Shown here in pieces: positions 8,897 to 17,528 of a stretch of DNA of 64,000 bases. Position 1 is the first letter of the stretch; the number at the start of each line of letters is the position of its first letter. The position numbers and the translations under genes are program-made. The notes beneath the pieces were generated by a model. It ran no database searches, was not told the DNA's origin, and saw only the letters and a program-made list of their open reading frames with translations. Origin of the DNA: an uncultured Bacteroidota bacterium (GTDB lineage Bacteria > Bacteroidota > Bacteroidia > Flavobacteriales > Flavobacteriaceae); assembly GCA_903838055.1 (NCBI GenBank), contig CAILWV010000013.1:1-64000 (forward strand). Direction: 5' to 3'.

Positions 8897-9870
8897 TATT
8901 CTTCGTCTCGAGAAGGTTTTTCGTAAATATCTTTATTTGCCTTTTTTAGTGAAACCACAATTCCCGTTAGTAAGGATATGGCAATGAAACTTAAAGAAAC
9001 CCATTCTGGGAATTTGTAGAAGTGAATTATCAGCATTTTTATCCCGATGAAGCTTAGAATTGCAATTAAACTATATTCTAAATAACTGAATTTTTGTAGC
9101 ATGTTTGCTAAGAAGAAATACATAGAACGCAATCCTAATATAGCAAAAATATTAGAGCTGAACACTAAAAACGGATCGGATGTTATTGCTAGTATAGCAG
9201 GTACACTATCCATAGCAAAAACCACATCCATTACTTCAATAACTAATAAAGCTACCAAAAGTGGGGTGGCATAATTTCGATTATTTTCTTTAATTATAAA
9301 ATGTTCCTTATCACGGTGGTGAACGATTGGTATAAACTTTCCAATAATTTTATAAATAGTAGATTGTTTAGGATTGAATTCTTCTTCCTCTTCTTTTTTG
9401 AATACCATTTTTAATGCTGTAAATACCAAAAAACTTCCAAAAACATAAGTAATCCAGTCAAATTTTCTGATTAATATTACTCCAAAGAAAATCATTAATC
9501 CTCGAAAAATAATTGCCCCAATAATTCCCCAAAACAAAACGCGATGTTGGTATTTTTGGGCTATCTGAAAGGAAGTGAAAATAATTGCTATTACAAAAAT
9601 GTTGTCAGCACTTAATGATAATTCTATTAAATATCCTGTAATAAACTTAATCGAAGCCTCGGCAGGTTTTAATTGGTCGGGATTGGCAATTAGGTTAGTT
9701 TGGTATAACCAATATATTACTCCCGAAAAAGCAACCGAAAGCGAAACCCATATTGCAGTCCACATTCCAGCTTCTTTAGAGCTAATAACATGAGGGGTTT
9801 TATTAAAAACTCCCAGATCTAATGTTAGGAAAATTAGTACAGCAACTATAAAAAGTATCCAAATGATCAT
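8896..9870 (-). CDS. TerC/Alx family integral membrane protein
   Basis: A 324-aa polytopic membrane protein with about nine hydrophobic segments. The family signatures are ELSLSADNIFVIAIIF and, in the second half, VIEVMDVVFAMDSVPAILAIT, each with the conserved acidic residues thought to coordinate metal. TerC relatives such as Alx are linked to manganese export and tellurite resistance; the substrate here is inferred only from the family. I place the start at the ATG at 9868-9870 (MIIWILFIV) rather than 17 codons earlier, since the upstream stretch is unlike the family. Confidence 0.85.
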   Translation of the reverse strand: MIIWILFIVAVLIFLTLDLGVFNKTPHVISSKEAGMWTAIWVSLSVAFSGVIYWLYQTNLIANPDQLKPAEASIKFITGYLIELSLSADNIFVIAIIFTSFQIAQKYQHRVLFWGIIGAIIFRGLMIFFGVILIRKFDWITYVFGSFLVFTALKMVFKKEEEEEFNPKQSTIYKIIGKFIPIVHHRDKEHFIIKENNRNYATPLLVALLVIEVMDVVFAMDSVPAILAITSDPFLVFSSNIFAILGLRSMYFFLANMLQKFSYLEYSLIAILSFIGIKMLIIHFYKFPEWVSLSFIAISLLTGIVVSLKKANKDIYEKPSRDEE

Positions 9871-10017
9871 AAGTTTCTTTTTTACAAATGTAAGCAATAT
9901 CAATTTCAATGGCAATAACAATTCTAAATAACAAAATGTGCCAAAATAGAAGCTTATAATTTAATTAATTCAAGTTTTGAACAGTATTTTTATTATTTAT
10001 TAACATTACCCCTAAAA

Positions 10018-10082
10018 AAATAGGGTATAAATAAAATTTAATTAAAATATTATTATATTTGCAGTAAATAAATAGGGTATAA
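10018..10082 (+). promoter_or_regulatory. Promoter of glutamine synthetase with repeated AAATAGGGTATAA motif
   Basis: A -7 type box TATATTTG is at 10054-10061. It lies between two exact 13-nt copies of AAATAGGGTATAA (10018-10030 and 10070-10082), and an inverted relative (TACCCCTA) precedes the first copy. No good -33 TTG is present at the expected distance. The arrangement suggests a regulator binding on both sides of the promoter; that is inference. Confidence 0.5.
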
Positions 10083-10100
10083 CTTTTAAAATTAATTTTT

Positions 10101-12290
10101 ATGTCAACTTTACGTTTTCAAGCATTAAAAGAAGCATCAGGTAGAAAGCCTGTAAAATTTGAAGAATCTGGTAGAAAATCGGATCTTTTTGGTTCGAATG
10201 TGTTCAATGATAAAGCAATGAAGCAATTTTTGACTTCTGATGCACACAAGGGAGTAAAAGATGCCGTGCAGCACGGAACTAAAATTGATAGAAAATTAGC
10301 GGATTATATCGCTATGGGAATGAAAGAATGGGCTTTAAGCAAAGGTGTTACACACTACACCCACTGGTTTCAGCCTTTAACAGGAACTACTGCAGAAAAA
10401 CACGATGCGTTCTTTGAAACTTCTTATGATGGTTCAGATCCTGTAGAGAAATTTGGTGGTGGTCAATTAGTACAACAAGAGCCAGATGCTTCTTCTTTTC
10501 CAAATGGAGGAATTAGAAATACTTTTGAAGCTCGTGGTTATACTGCTTGGGATCCAACTTCTCCTGCGTTTATTTTTGGAACTACTTTGTGTATTCCAAC
10601 CGTGTTTATCTCTTATACGGGTGAAGCATTAGATTATAAAACACCTCTTTTACGTGCTTTGAATGCAGTGGATGAAGCTGCAACTGATGTTTGTAAATAT
10701 TTTGATAAAAATGTTAAGAAAGTTACCGCAACTTTAGGTTGGGAACAAGAATATTTTTTAGTAGATAGTTCGTTAGCTAATTCTCGCCCAGATATTGTAA
10801 TGACGGGTAGAACTTTGTTAGGGCACACCTCTGCTAAAGGGCAACAATTAGACGATCATTATTTTGGTTCTATTCCTTCTCGTGCCTTAAATTACATGAG
10901 AGAATTGGAGGAAGAATGTATGTTATTAGGAATACCTGTTAAAACTCGTCACAATGAAGTTGCGCCAAACCAATTTGAGTTAGCCCCAATTTTTGAAGAG
11001 ACAAATTTAGCTGTAGATCACAATTCTCTATTGATGGATGTAATGTCTAAAGTTGGAGAACGTCATGACTTTAAAGTGCTTTTCCATGAAAAACCATTTA
11101 AAGGTGTTAATGGATCTGGAAAACATAATAACTGGTCTTTAGCAACAGATACTGGTGTAAATTTACTTTCTCCAGGTAAAACTCCAATGAGTAACTTACA
11201 GTTTTTGTCTTTCTTTATTAATACCATTAAGGCGGTTAACGAATATGAAGAATTACTTCGTGCGGCTATTGCAACCGCTAGTAATGACCATAGATTAGGA
11301 GCTAATGAAGCGCCACCTGCAATTATATCTGTATTTATAGGAGAACAATTAACTAAAGTATTAGCAGAATTAGAAGGGGTTTCTAATGGGAAATTATCTC
11401 CAGAAGAAAAAACAGATTTAAAATTGAATGTTGTTGGTAAAATTCCAGACGTAATGTTGGATAATACTGATAGAAATAGAACATCACCATTTGCCTTCAC
11501 CGGAAATAAATTCGAATTTAGAGCCGTTGGATCTTCTGCAAACTGTGCAAATGCTATGACAACTTTAAATTCTATTGTTGCAAAACAATTGAAAGAATTT
11601 AAAAAAGAAGTAGATGCATTAATTGAAACAAAAGATTTAAAGAAAGACGAAGCTATCTTTAATGTGTTGAGAGAATATATTAAAGGGACTAAAAAAATAC
11701 TTTTTGAAGGTGACGGTTATAGCGATGCTTGGGAAAAAGAAGCGAAAAAACGTGGATTAAGTAACCATAAAACTACGCCATCAGCATTGAAAGCTAAGGT
11801 TTCTCAAAAAGCTTTAGACTTGTTCAAAGATTTAAACGTAATGAACCACATTGAGGTGGAAGCTCGTTATGAAATTGAATTGGAAGAGTACACTAAAAAA
11901 ATCCAAATTGAAGGAAGAGTATTAGGTGATATTGCTCGTAATCATGTTATTCCGACTGCTATTCGTTACCAAAATACATTAATTGAAAATGTTCGTGGTT
12001 TGAAAGAAATCTTTGGAAAAGATTTTGAAAAAATTGCTAAAGAGCAAATTGTATTAATTAAAGAAATATCAGAACATATTGAAGGTATTAATATACAAGT
12101 AGACGCAATGACGGAGGCTCGCAAGAAAGCAAATGCTTTAACTGACGCGCAAAAAATGGCTGAATCCTACTGTGATAAAGTAAAACCATACTTTGAAGTG
12201 ATTAGAGCACACTGCGATAAGTTGGAGTTATTGGTAGATAATGAAACTTGGACTTTGACTAAATACAGAGAGTTGTTATTTACTAGATAG
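10101..12290 (+). CDS. glnN: Glutamine synthetase type III
   Basis: Assimilates ammonium by ATP-dependent amidation of glutamate. At 729 aa it is the long GSIII class common in Bacteroidota, not the GSI class of about 470 aa. Visible signatures: HYTHWFQPLTG near residue 90, the ATP/metal region ATLGWEQEYFLVD, RHNEVAPNQFELAPIFEE, the catalytic loop KGVNGSGKHNNWSL, and GNKFEFRAVGSSAN. The C-terminal helical extension (from about residue 590) is also typical of GSIII. It is monocistronic, with a repeat-flanked promoter and its own terminator, fitting nitrogen-dependent control. Confidence 0.93.
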   Translation: MSTLRFQALKEASGRKPVKFEESGRKSDLFGSNVFNDKAMKQFLTSDAHKGVKDAVQHGTKIDRKLADYIAMGMKEWALSKGVTHYTHWFQPLTGTTAEKHDAFFETSYDGSDPVEKFGGGQLVQQEPDASSFPNGGIRNTFEARGYTAWDPTSPAFIFGTTLCIPTVFISYTGEALDYKTPLLRALNAVDEAATDVCKYFDKNVKKVTATLGWEQEYFLVDSSLANSRPDIVMTGRTLLGHTSAKGQQLDDHYFGSIPSRALNYMRELEEECMLLGIPVKTRHNEVAPNQFELAPIFEETNLAVDHNSLLMDVMSKVGERHDFKVLFHEKPFKGVNGSGKHNNWSLATDTGVNLLSPGKTPMSNLQFLSFFINTIKAVNEYEELLRAAIATASNDHRLGANEAPPAIISVFIGEQLTKVLAELEGVSNGKLSPEEKTDLKLNVVGKIPDVMLDNTDRNRTSPFAFTGNKFEFRAVGSSANCANAMTTLNSIVAKQLKEFKKEVDALIETKDLKKDEAIFNVLREYIKGTKKILFEGDGYSDAWEKEAKKRGLSNHKTTPSALKAKVSQKALDLFKDLNVMNHIEVEARYEIELEEYTKKIQIEGRVLGDIARNHVIPTAIRYQNTLIENVRGLKEIFGKDFEKIAKEQIVLIKEISEHIEGINIQVDAMTEARKKANALTDAQKMAESYCDKVKPYFEVIRAHCDKLELLVDNETWTLTKYRELLFTR

Positions 12291-12323
12291 TTTTTTCTAT
12301 TCAATAAATTAAAGAATTCAGAG

Positions 12324-12359
12324 AAACCCGATTCAATATTTTTTTGAATCGGGTTTTTT
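12324..12359 (+). terminator. Intrinsic terminator of glutamine synthetase
   Basis: AAACCCGATTCAA (12324-12336) pairs perfectly with TTGAATCGGGTTT (12344-12356), followed by T. Confidence 0.85.
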
Positions 12360-12407
12360 ATTTAGTAAATTTTGTTTAGCAAAATATATTTTCCGTAAAT
12401 TCGTTTT

Positions 12408-13283
12408 ATGAATATGAGTAAATTTATTTTTTTTGTGCTTCTTTTTATTTCCTTTCAATATGCAAAGGCTCAAGAACAGTTTTCTGTTTTTTTTGAAAGT
12501 AATAAATCAAATTTAACAAAAACTGAAAATCTAAAACTTCAAAACTGGATTGAATCCAATAAAGAAGTTAAAATTATTGCTATTCATGGGTTTACCGATG
12601 AAGATGGAAGTTCAAGTTTTAATGATACTCTTGCAAAAAAAAGAGTTGATTTTATAAATAGTAGGATAAAAGGTAAAATCAATATCAGAGAAGATTTTAA
12701 AACTATTAGTTTTGGAGAAAACTTTAAGCAATTAAATGATAAATCTAAAAATAGAAAAGCAATTATTTTTTATTTGCTTCCGAAGGATTTTTCTCGCGAA
12801 AATGAAATTTTAGGAATAACTAAGCCTGAAACAAAGCCAATTGTAGAAGTTATTCCAGAATTGGTTCCTATTGAAGAAGATGTAATGAACTTTCCTGAAG
12901 GTGCTACTCTTGAAGACAAGATTAAGCTATCTCAAAAAGGAACACTTATTCGGTTGAATGAAATTAATTTTTATGTCAATACTTTTGCGATAATGCCAAC
13001 ATCAAAGAAATCTATTGATGAATTGATTACTGTTTTGAAATTATTTCCCGATTTAAGAATCGAAATTCAAGGTCATATTTGTTGTGTAAATAAAGACTCC
13101 CGAAATTTATCTGCAGATAGAGCTAAACAAGTAAAGCGAATTTTAGTTTCGGAAGGGATTTCCGATCAAAGAATCCAAACAAAAGGTTTTGGAGTTTCAA
13201 AACCTAAATTTGCAATTCCTGAAAAAAGTGAGTTCGAGGCCTCTAGAAACCGACGCGTAGAAATTATGATATTAGATAAATAA
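12408..13283 (+). CDS. Secreted protein with two OmpA-like domains (first paralogue)
   Basis: A 291-aa exported protein (signal peptide ending near YAKAQ). Two OmpA-C-like domains: about 25-125 (HGFTDEDGSSSFNDTLAKKR) and about 190-291 (EIQGHICCVNKDSRNLSADRAKQV, ending NRRVEIMILDK). The second domain has GHICC where typical members have GHTD, so the Asp that contacts diaminopimelate in peptidoglycan-binding OmpA domains is not in its usual place. Start could be the first Met or Met3. Its downstream paralogue begins 2 nt after its stop. Role in the envelope is inferred. Confidence 0.8.
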   Translation: MNMSKFIFFVLLFISFQYAKAQEQFSVFFESNKSNLTKTENLKLQNWIESNKEVKIIAIHGFTDEDGSSSFNDTLAKKRVDFINSRIKGKINIREDFKTISFGENFKQLNDKSKNRKAIIFYLLPKDFSRENEILGITKPETKPIVEVIPELVPIEEDVMNFPEGATLEDKIKLSQKGTLIRLNEINFYVNTFAIMPTSKKSIDELITVLKLFPDLRIEIQGHICCVNKDSRNLSADRAKQVKRILVSEGISDQRIQTKGFGVSKPKFAIPEKSEFEASRNRRVEIMILDK

Positions 13284-13285
13284 TA

Positions 13286-14065
13286 ATGAAAAAATACAGT
13301 TTACTTTTTCTAATGGTTCCTATGTTTTTCTATTCTCAAGAAAAACTAAATGTTTATTTTGATTTTGATAAATACGATTTAAATGAGCAAGGAGTTAAAA
13401 AAATAAATTCATGGATTGCCGAAGGGAAAAATTATGAAGTAACTAAACTTTATGGTTTTTGCGATTGGAAAGGATCAAACGAATACAATGATACTTTGGC
13501 AATGAAACGAGTGTATACTGTTTATGAATTTTTGAAACAAAGTAAAATTAATGTCAAAAAAGAAATCGAAATTCGTGGTTTCGGAGAAGACTTTGAGCAA
13601 TCTGAAGACCAAGGAGAAAACCGAAGAGTAACAATAATTTTTCAAGAAAAGAAAGAAATTCCAGTGGTAGTAACCTCCGAACAAAAACTAAAAGATAAGT
13701 TTAAAGGTTCAAAAATTGGAGATTTAATTCGAATGCCAAACTTATACTTTTTCAATAATTCAGCAAAAGTTGTCCCTAAATCCCAGCCGGTATTGTACGA
13801 TTTACTGTGTTTAATGAACGATAATCCTAAATTAAAAATTGAAATTCAAGGACATATTTGTTGTAAACTGCCAAGTGATTATGATGCTGTTTCTTCCGCT
13901 AGAGCGCGTGCTATTTATAATTTTTTGGTAATAAATAAAATAGATAGAAAACGTTTAGCATTTAAAGGTTACGGAGTGTCGCGTCCTATTCATCCAATAC
14001 CAGAAAAAAATTCGGAAGAAGAAGATGAAAACAGAAGAGTTGAAATTTTGATAATTGATAATTAA
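13286..14065 (+). CDS. Secreted protein with two OmpA-like domains (second paralogue)
   Basis: A 259-aa paralogue of the preceding gene with the same layout: signal peptide (MKKYSLLFLMVPMFFYS), first OmpA-like domain with FDFDKYDLNEQGVKKI and GFCDWKGSNEYNDTLAMKR, and a second domain with EIQGHICCKLPSDYDAVSSARA and NRRVEILIIDN. The unusual GHICC replacement is shared, so it predates the duplication and is probably functional. A 2-nt gap indicates one transcript. Confidence 0.8.
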   Translation: MKKYSLLFLMVPMFFYSQEKLNVYFDFDKYDLNEQGVKKINSWIAEGKNYEVTKLYGFCDWKGSNEYNDTLAMKRVYTVYEFLKQSKINVKKEIEIRGFGEDFEQSEDQGENRRVTIIFQEKKEIPVVVTSEQKLKDKFKGSKIGDLIRMPNLYFFNNSAKVVPKSQPVLYDLLCLMNDNPKLKIEIQGHICCKLPSDYDAVSSARARAIYNFLVINKIDRKRLAFKGYGVSRPIHPIPEKNSEEEDENRRVEILIIDN

Positions 14066-14247
14066 CTCTTCTCAATATAAAATTCACCAATTTACATTAA
14101 TGATAAACTTTCATTAATCTAAAATGAAATACGTGTAATCTATAATTACCATATCCTAATTTGTGTAAATTCGTGCAATCCCTAACAATTTTTTTTCTTT
14201 AGATTGTAATACCTAATTGATAATTCGTGATTCGTAATTCAAATTAC

Positions 14248-14255
14248 TATCTTTG
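14248..14255 (+). promoter_or_regulatory. -7 box of the purM promoter
   Basis: TATCTTTG matches TAnnTTTG 24 nt before the purM ATG. No TTG lies at the standard upstream distance, so only the -7 element is claimed. The 213-bp gap before it holds low-complexity sequence with no ORF. Confidence 0.45.
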
Positions 14256-14278
14256 CACCACAACACAACAACTACACA

Positions 14279-15457
14279 ATGAGTTCTGATAACAGCCAAC
14301 GTTACGCCTTACGCGGAGTTTCTGCATCTAAAGAAGATGTTCATAATGCCATAAAAAATATTGATAAAGGATTGTTCCCTAAAGCTTTTTGCAAAATCGT
14401 TCCTGATTATTTAACCCATGATCAAGATTATTGTATTATCATGCATGCCGATGGTGCTGGTACTAAATCATCTTTGGCCTATATGTATTGGAAAGAAACT
14501 GGCGATATTTCCGTTTGGAAAGGAATTGCTCAAGATGCTTTGATTATGAATATTGACGATTTATTGTGTGTTGGTGCAACCAATGATATTTTACTTTCGT
14601 CTACTATTGGAAGAAATAAAAATCTAATTCCCGCTGAAGTTTTATCTGCAATTATTAATGGTACCGAAGAACTTATTGCGGAATTAAAATCATTTGGTGT
14701 AACCATTCATTCTACAGGTGGTGAAACTGCCGATGTAGGTGATTTGGTACGAACTATTATTGTAGATTCAACGGTTACTGCTAGAATGAAACGTAGTGAT
14801 GTTGTTGATAATGGTAACATAAAAGCTGGTGATGTTATAGTAGGTTTGGCTTCTTTTGGTCAAGCCAATTATGAAAAAGAGTATAACGGCGGAATGGGTA
14901 GTAACGGATTAACTTCTGCACGTCATGATGTGTTTGCACATTATTTGGCAGATAAGTTTCCAGAAAGTTATGATAGTTCTGTGCCTAAAGATTTGGTGTA
15001 TTCTGGTAGAGTTCAACTTACAGATGCAGTTGCTAATTCACCAATTGATGCTGGAAAATTAGTATTGTCACCAACAAGAACCTATGCTCCAATTATAAAA
15101 TCTATATTAAATAAATATACACCAACAGAAATTCACGGAATGGTGCATTGCTCTGGTGGAGCGCAAACTAAAGTATTACACTTTGTAGATGCCGTTCACG
15201 TAATTAAAGATAATTTATTTCCGGTGCCTCCATTGTTTCAGTTAATACAGGAGCAATCTAAAACCGATTGGAAAGAAATGTACCAAGTTTTTAATTGTGG
15301 TCACCGTATGGAATTATATGTCTCTCAAGAAATTGCCGAAGATATTATTGCAATCTCTCAATCGTTTGGTGTTGAAGCCCAAATTGTTGGTAGAGTAGAA
15401 TCTAGCGGCGTTAAAAAACTTACAATTGTAAGTGAATATGGTACTTTTGAGTACTAA
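14279..15457 (+). CDS. purM: Phosphoribosylformylglycinamidine cyclo-ligase (AIR synthetase)
   Basis: Fifth step of purine synthesis: ATP-dependent closure of FGAM to AIR. At 392 aa it is the longer Bacteroidota form. Signatures are HADGAGTKSSLAY near residue 59, the metal/ATP region DDLLCVGATNDI, STGGETADVGDLVRTI, and IHGMVHCSGGAQTKVLHF near 285. A downstream GHRMELYV segment fits the C-terminal ATP-grasp-like half. It stands as a single gene; in relatives I recall it beside prfA and pyrF, but pyrF is 13 kb upstream here. Confidence 0.92.
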   Translation: MSSDNSQRYALRGVSASKEDVHNAIKNIDKGLFPKAFCKIVPDYLTHDQDYCIIMHADGAGTKSSLAYMYWKETGDISVWKGIAQDALIMNIDDLLCVGATNDILLSSTIGRNKNLIPAEVLSAIINGTEELIAELKSFGVTIHSTGGETADVGDLVRTIIVDSTVTARMKRSDVVDNGNIKAGDVIVGLASFGQANYEKEYNGGMGSNGLTSARHDVFAHYLADKFPESYDSSVPKDLVYSGRVQLTDAVANSPIDAGKLVLSPTRTYAPIIKSILNKYTPTEIHGMVHCSGGAQTKVLHFVDAVHVIKDNLFPVPPLFQLIQEQSKTDWKEMYQVFNCGHRMELYVSQEIAEDIIAISQSFGVEAQIVGRVESSGVKKLTIVSEYGTFEY

Positions 15458-15555
15458 TAGTTTATATACTTTTTATTAATAAATTTCTTTACCTAAAATT
15501 TCCAAATTGTATTTCCTTTACTAGGTAATTATAATTTGCGAATTTGCGTTTAAAT

Positions 15556-15954
15556 TTATTTCTCTTTATCCATCAAATCACTTAAATGTACGCGTAAGGC
15601 GTTTACTGAAATACTAATTTCCCAAAAAGAAATTCCTAAGGAAATCAGTAAGCAAAGTAAACTTGCTCCAAAAAAATAAATGCCCATCATTTGCCATTCT
15701 AGGAACAAAACCAACATTGAAAATACCGAAAGAAATAAGCACAATACTCCAAAAAGTTGCATGTATCTAATTAACGTTAATCTTAAGTTGAGGTTGGTGA
15801 TTTCTACTAAAATACTTTTGTTTTTAACTTCGTCATAATTTTTTTTCAAACTGCGTACTATTTGAGCAATCGTTAAAAATCGATTGGTGTATGCTAGTAA
15901 TATTAAGGAAGTTGCAGAGAATAATAGTGCAGGGGTTTCTATGTGTAGTGTCAT
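15556..15954 (-). CDS. DUF2721 domain-containing membrane protein
   Basis: A 132-aa membrane protein with one N-terminal hydrophobic segment (PALLFSATSLILLAYTNRFL) and two more around residues 68-110. The RFLTIAQIVRSL and NLRLTLIRYMQLFGVL patterns fit DUF2721. No function is known to me. It is monocistronic on the minus strand and converges with purM. Confidence 0.75.
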   Translation of the reverse strand: MTLHIETPALLFSATSLILLAYTNRFLTIAQIVRSLKKNYDEVKNKSILVEITNLNLRLTLIRYMQLFGVLCLFLSVFSMLVLFLEWQMMGIYFFGASLLCLLISLGISFWEISISVNALRVHLSDLMDKEK

Positions 15955-16050
15955 GATTTTGTTATTTGAAGGGCAAAGGTCGATAATTTTATTTTATATA
16001 AGTAAAAAAGATAGACTATCTAAGTTTTCAAAAAATAATAAAAATCGATA

Positions 16051-16293
16051 TTAGTGAATAAAACTAAATAATTCGTTTAAGGATACACCTAATGATTTTG
16101 TTATTTTAAGCATTGTAGATACCTTCATCTCTTGCTTGCCTTTAATGTATTTTCTTAGGTTTTCAACATCCAAATCTGCATCATGAGCAACCTCTCTGGT
16201 TTTTAACCCTTTAGATTTTATTATTTCTTCAATACGTTTGCCAAGACTTATTATCTCTGGGTTTATTGTAGATTTTCTAATTCTCTTTTCCAT
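16051..16293 (-). CDS. Small XRE-family DNA-binding protein
   Basis: An 80-aa single-domain helix-turn-helix protein: LGKRIEEIIKSKGLKTREVAHDADLDVENLRKYIKGKQEM followed by STMLKITKSLGVSLNELF. It covers only the Cro/CI-type domain, with no effector or dimerisation domain. No toxin gene is adjacent, so it appears to be an orphan regulator. It is divergent from the T9SS/collagen operon, whose promoter lies between the two genes, so that operon is a possible target. Confidence 0.8.
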   Translation of the reverse strand: MEKRIRKSTINPEIISLGKRIEEIIKSKGLKTREVAHDADLDVENLRKYIKGKQEMKVSTMLKITKSLGVSLNELFSFIH

Positions 16294-16343
16294 ATGGAAA
16301 TTTACTTACGTCTAATTAACTTTAAGTGATTGTAAACAATAAG

Positions 16344-16372
16344 TTGTATGTAACTGATTTTTTATATATTTG
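16344..16372 (+). promoter_or_regulatory. Predicted promoter of the T9SS/collagen operon
   Basis: TTG at 16344-16346, 18-nt spacer, TATATTTG at 16365-16372: a good match to the Bacteroidota consensus. About 50 nt separate it from the first ATG. Confidence 0.65.
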
Positions 16373-16422
16373 TAGTTCAAAATAGAGAAATTAAATACTC
16401 TAAGCTTTTAATATTTAAAGTC

Positions 16423-16905
16423 ATGAAGTTAATTTACTTACAAATTATATTGGTTTTTTCAAGTGCTACAGCCCAGCAGTTGCACCATCAAATGCTATCT
16501 TCTCAAGGTACTAGCAAGAATCTTTCTAACGGAATGTATGTGAGCCAGAGTATAGGACAACAAAGTGTAATTGGTAATAATACTGTTGGGGGATATACCT
16601 ACGGTCAAGGTTTTCAACAGAGTACTTGGAGCAAGTACATTACTACTTCATCCAACGCTTCAATAAAAACTATCACCTATCCAAATCCTTTTGTAAGCAC
16701 TGTTAATTTTCAGTTTTCACAAGCAATTAATGATAATATCACAGTGTCTATTTTTGATATTAGGGGAAGACTTGTTTACAATGAAGAAAAAAAAGCAGCA
16801 GGAACTATTTTAACTATTGAATTGCCAAATATGGCCTCAAGTAATTACTTGGTTAGATTAAGTTCTTCGAATTATACTTATTTCACTCAAATATTAAAAC
16901 AATAA
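16423..16905 (+). CDS. Small T9SS type A sorting-domain protein
   Basis: A 160-aa exported protein. After a signal peptide (cleavage near SATAQQ), residues about 20-80 are polar and repeat-like (LSNGMYVSQSIGQQSVIGN). Residues about 88-160 are a type A C-terminal sorting domain (ITYPNPFVSTVNFQF, VSIFDIRGRLVY, YLVRLSSSNYTYFTQILKQ). Such domains are recognised by the type IX secretion machinery, and the protein is then anchored at or released from the cell surface. The cargo part is only about 60 aa. First gene of an operon whose next ATG overlaps its stop codon region. Confidence 0.85.
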   Translation: MKLIYLQIILVFSSATAQQLHHQMLSSQGTSKNLSNGMYVSQSIGQQSVIGNNTVGGYTYGQGFQQSTWSKYITTSSNASIKTITYPNPFVSTVNFQFSQAINDNITVSIFDIRGRLVYNEEKKAAGTILTIELPNMASSNYLVRLSSSNYTYFTQILKQ

Positions 16906-17516
16906 TGAAAAAACTACTTTTTTTATCCTTGGTAATTTTAGCTTATCAAGGTGTTCGATCTCAAGAGATCTATTTGCAAACTGGTAAAAACTACACCCAG
17001 TATGATTATAAAAGTGACACTAATAATCCACCTTCTTTACAGGCAGGTACAGGAAACTTTTACGAAATAGGATACATTACCAACCTAAATAATGAAAAGC
17101 TGAAGTATGCAATTGGGTTGAATGTTAATGAATTTAATGCTATTGGCGGCGACAATAACGATTCTTATTCTTGGAATACTCAATATTTAGGATTGCAAAA
17201 TACTTTTTCAATTGCGTTTATAAATAAAAGTGGATTTGAAGTAGCCGCAAATGCAGGATTAGGAATATCTAGTCTTATTTACGGAAAACAAAATAGTAAT
17301 GGACATTATCTCGATTTAAGTTCGCAAAAAGAATTTTCAGGTCTTTGGGTTGCACCTAAATTAGGTTTGCAAGCAAGTTATAATGTTAAAAACGATATTT
17401 TTTTAAGTTTAGGTTATGGATATTCAAGAAACCTTAATTTATCAAATAGCACCCCAGAGAAACTATCCTTTAATAACAACCAAATACAATTTGGTGTTCA
17501 TTTCTTATTCCGATAA
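16905..17516 (+). CDS. Outer-membrane beta-barrel protein
   Basis: A 203-aa protein with a signal peptide (LFLSLVILAYQGVRSQ) and alternating hydrophobic strands, ending in FGVHFLFR. The terminal aromatic pattern is typical of outer-membrane barrels; I count about eight likely strands. It overlaps the T9SS-domain gene by one nucleotide and lies 12 nt before the collagen-like gene. Its role is not known; the operon suggests a surface complex. Confidence 0.7.
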   Translation: MKKLLFLSLVILAYQGVRSQEIYLQTGKNYTQYDYKSDTNNPPSLQAGTGNFYEIGYITNLNNEKLKYAIGLNVNEFNAIGGDNNDSYSWNTQYLGLQNTFSIAFINKSGFEVAANAGLGISSLIYGKQNSNGHYLDLSSQKEFSGLWVAPKLGLQASYNVKNDIFLSLGYGYSRNLNLSNSTPEKLSFNNNQIQFGVHFLFR

Positions 17517-17528
17517 AAATTATTAATT

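Noticed and set aside
11063-11500. 145-aa minus-strand ORF inside glutamine synthetase
   Set aside because: Shadow of a conserved coding region.
14066-14278. Small genes in the gap before purM
   Set aside because: Only short AT-rich frames without coding character; the region contains low-complexity strings such as GTGTAAATTCGTGCAAT.
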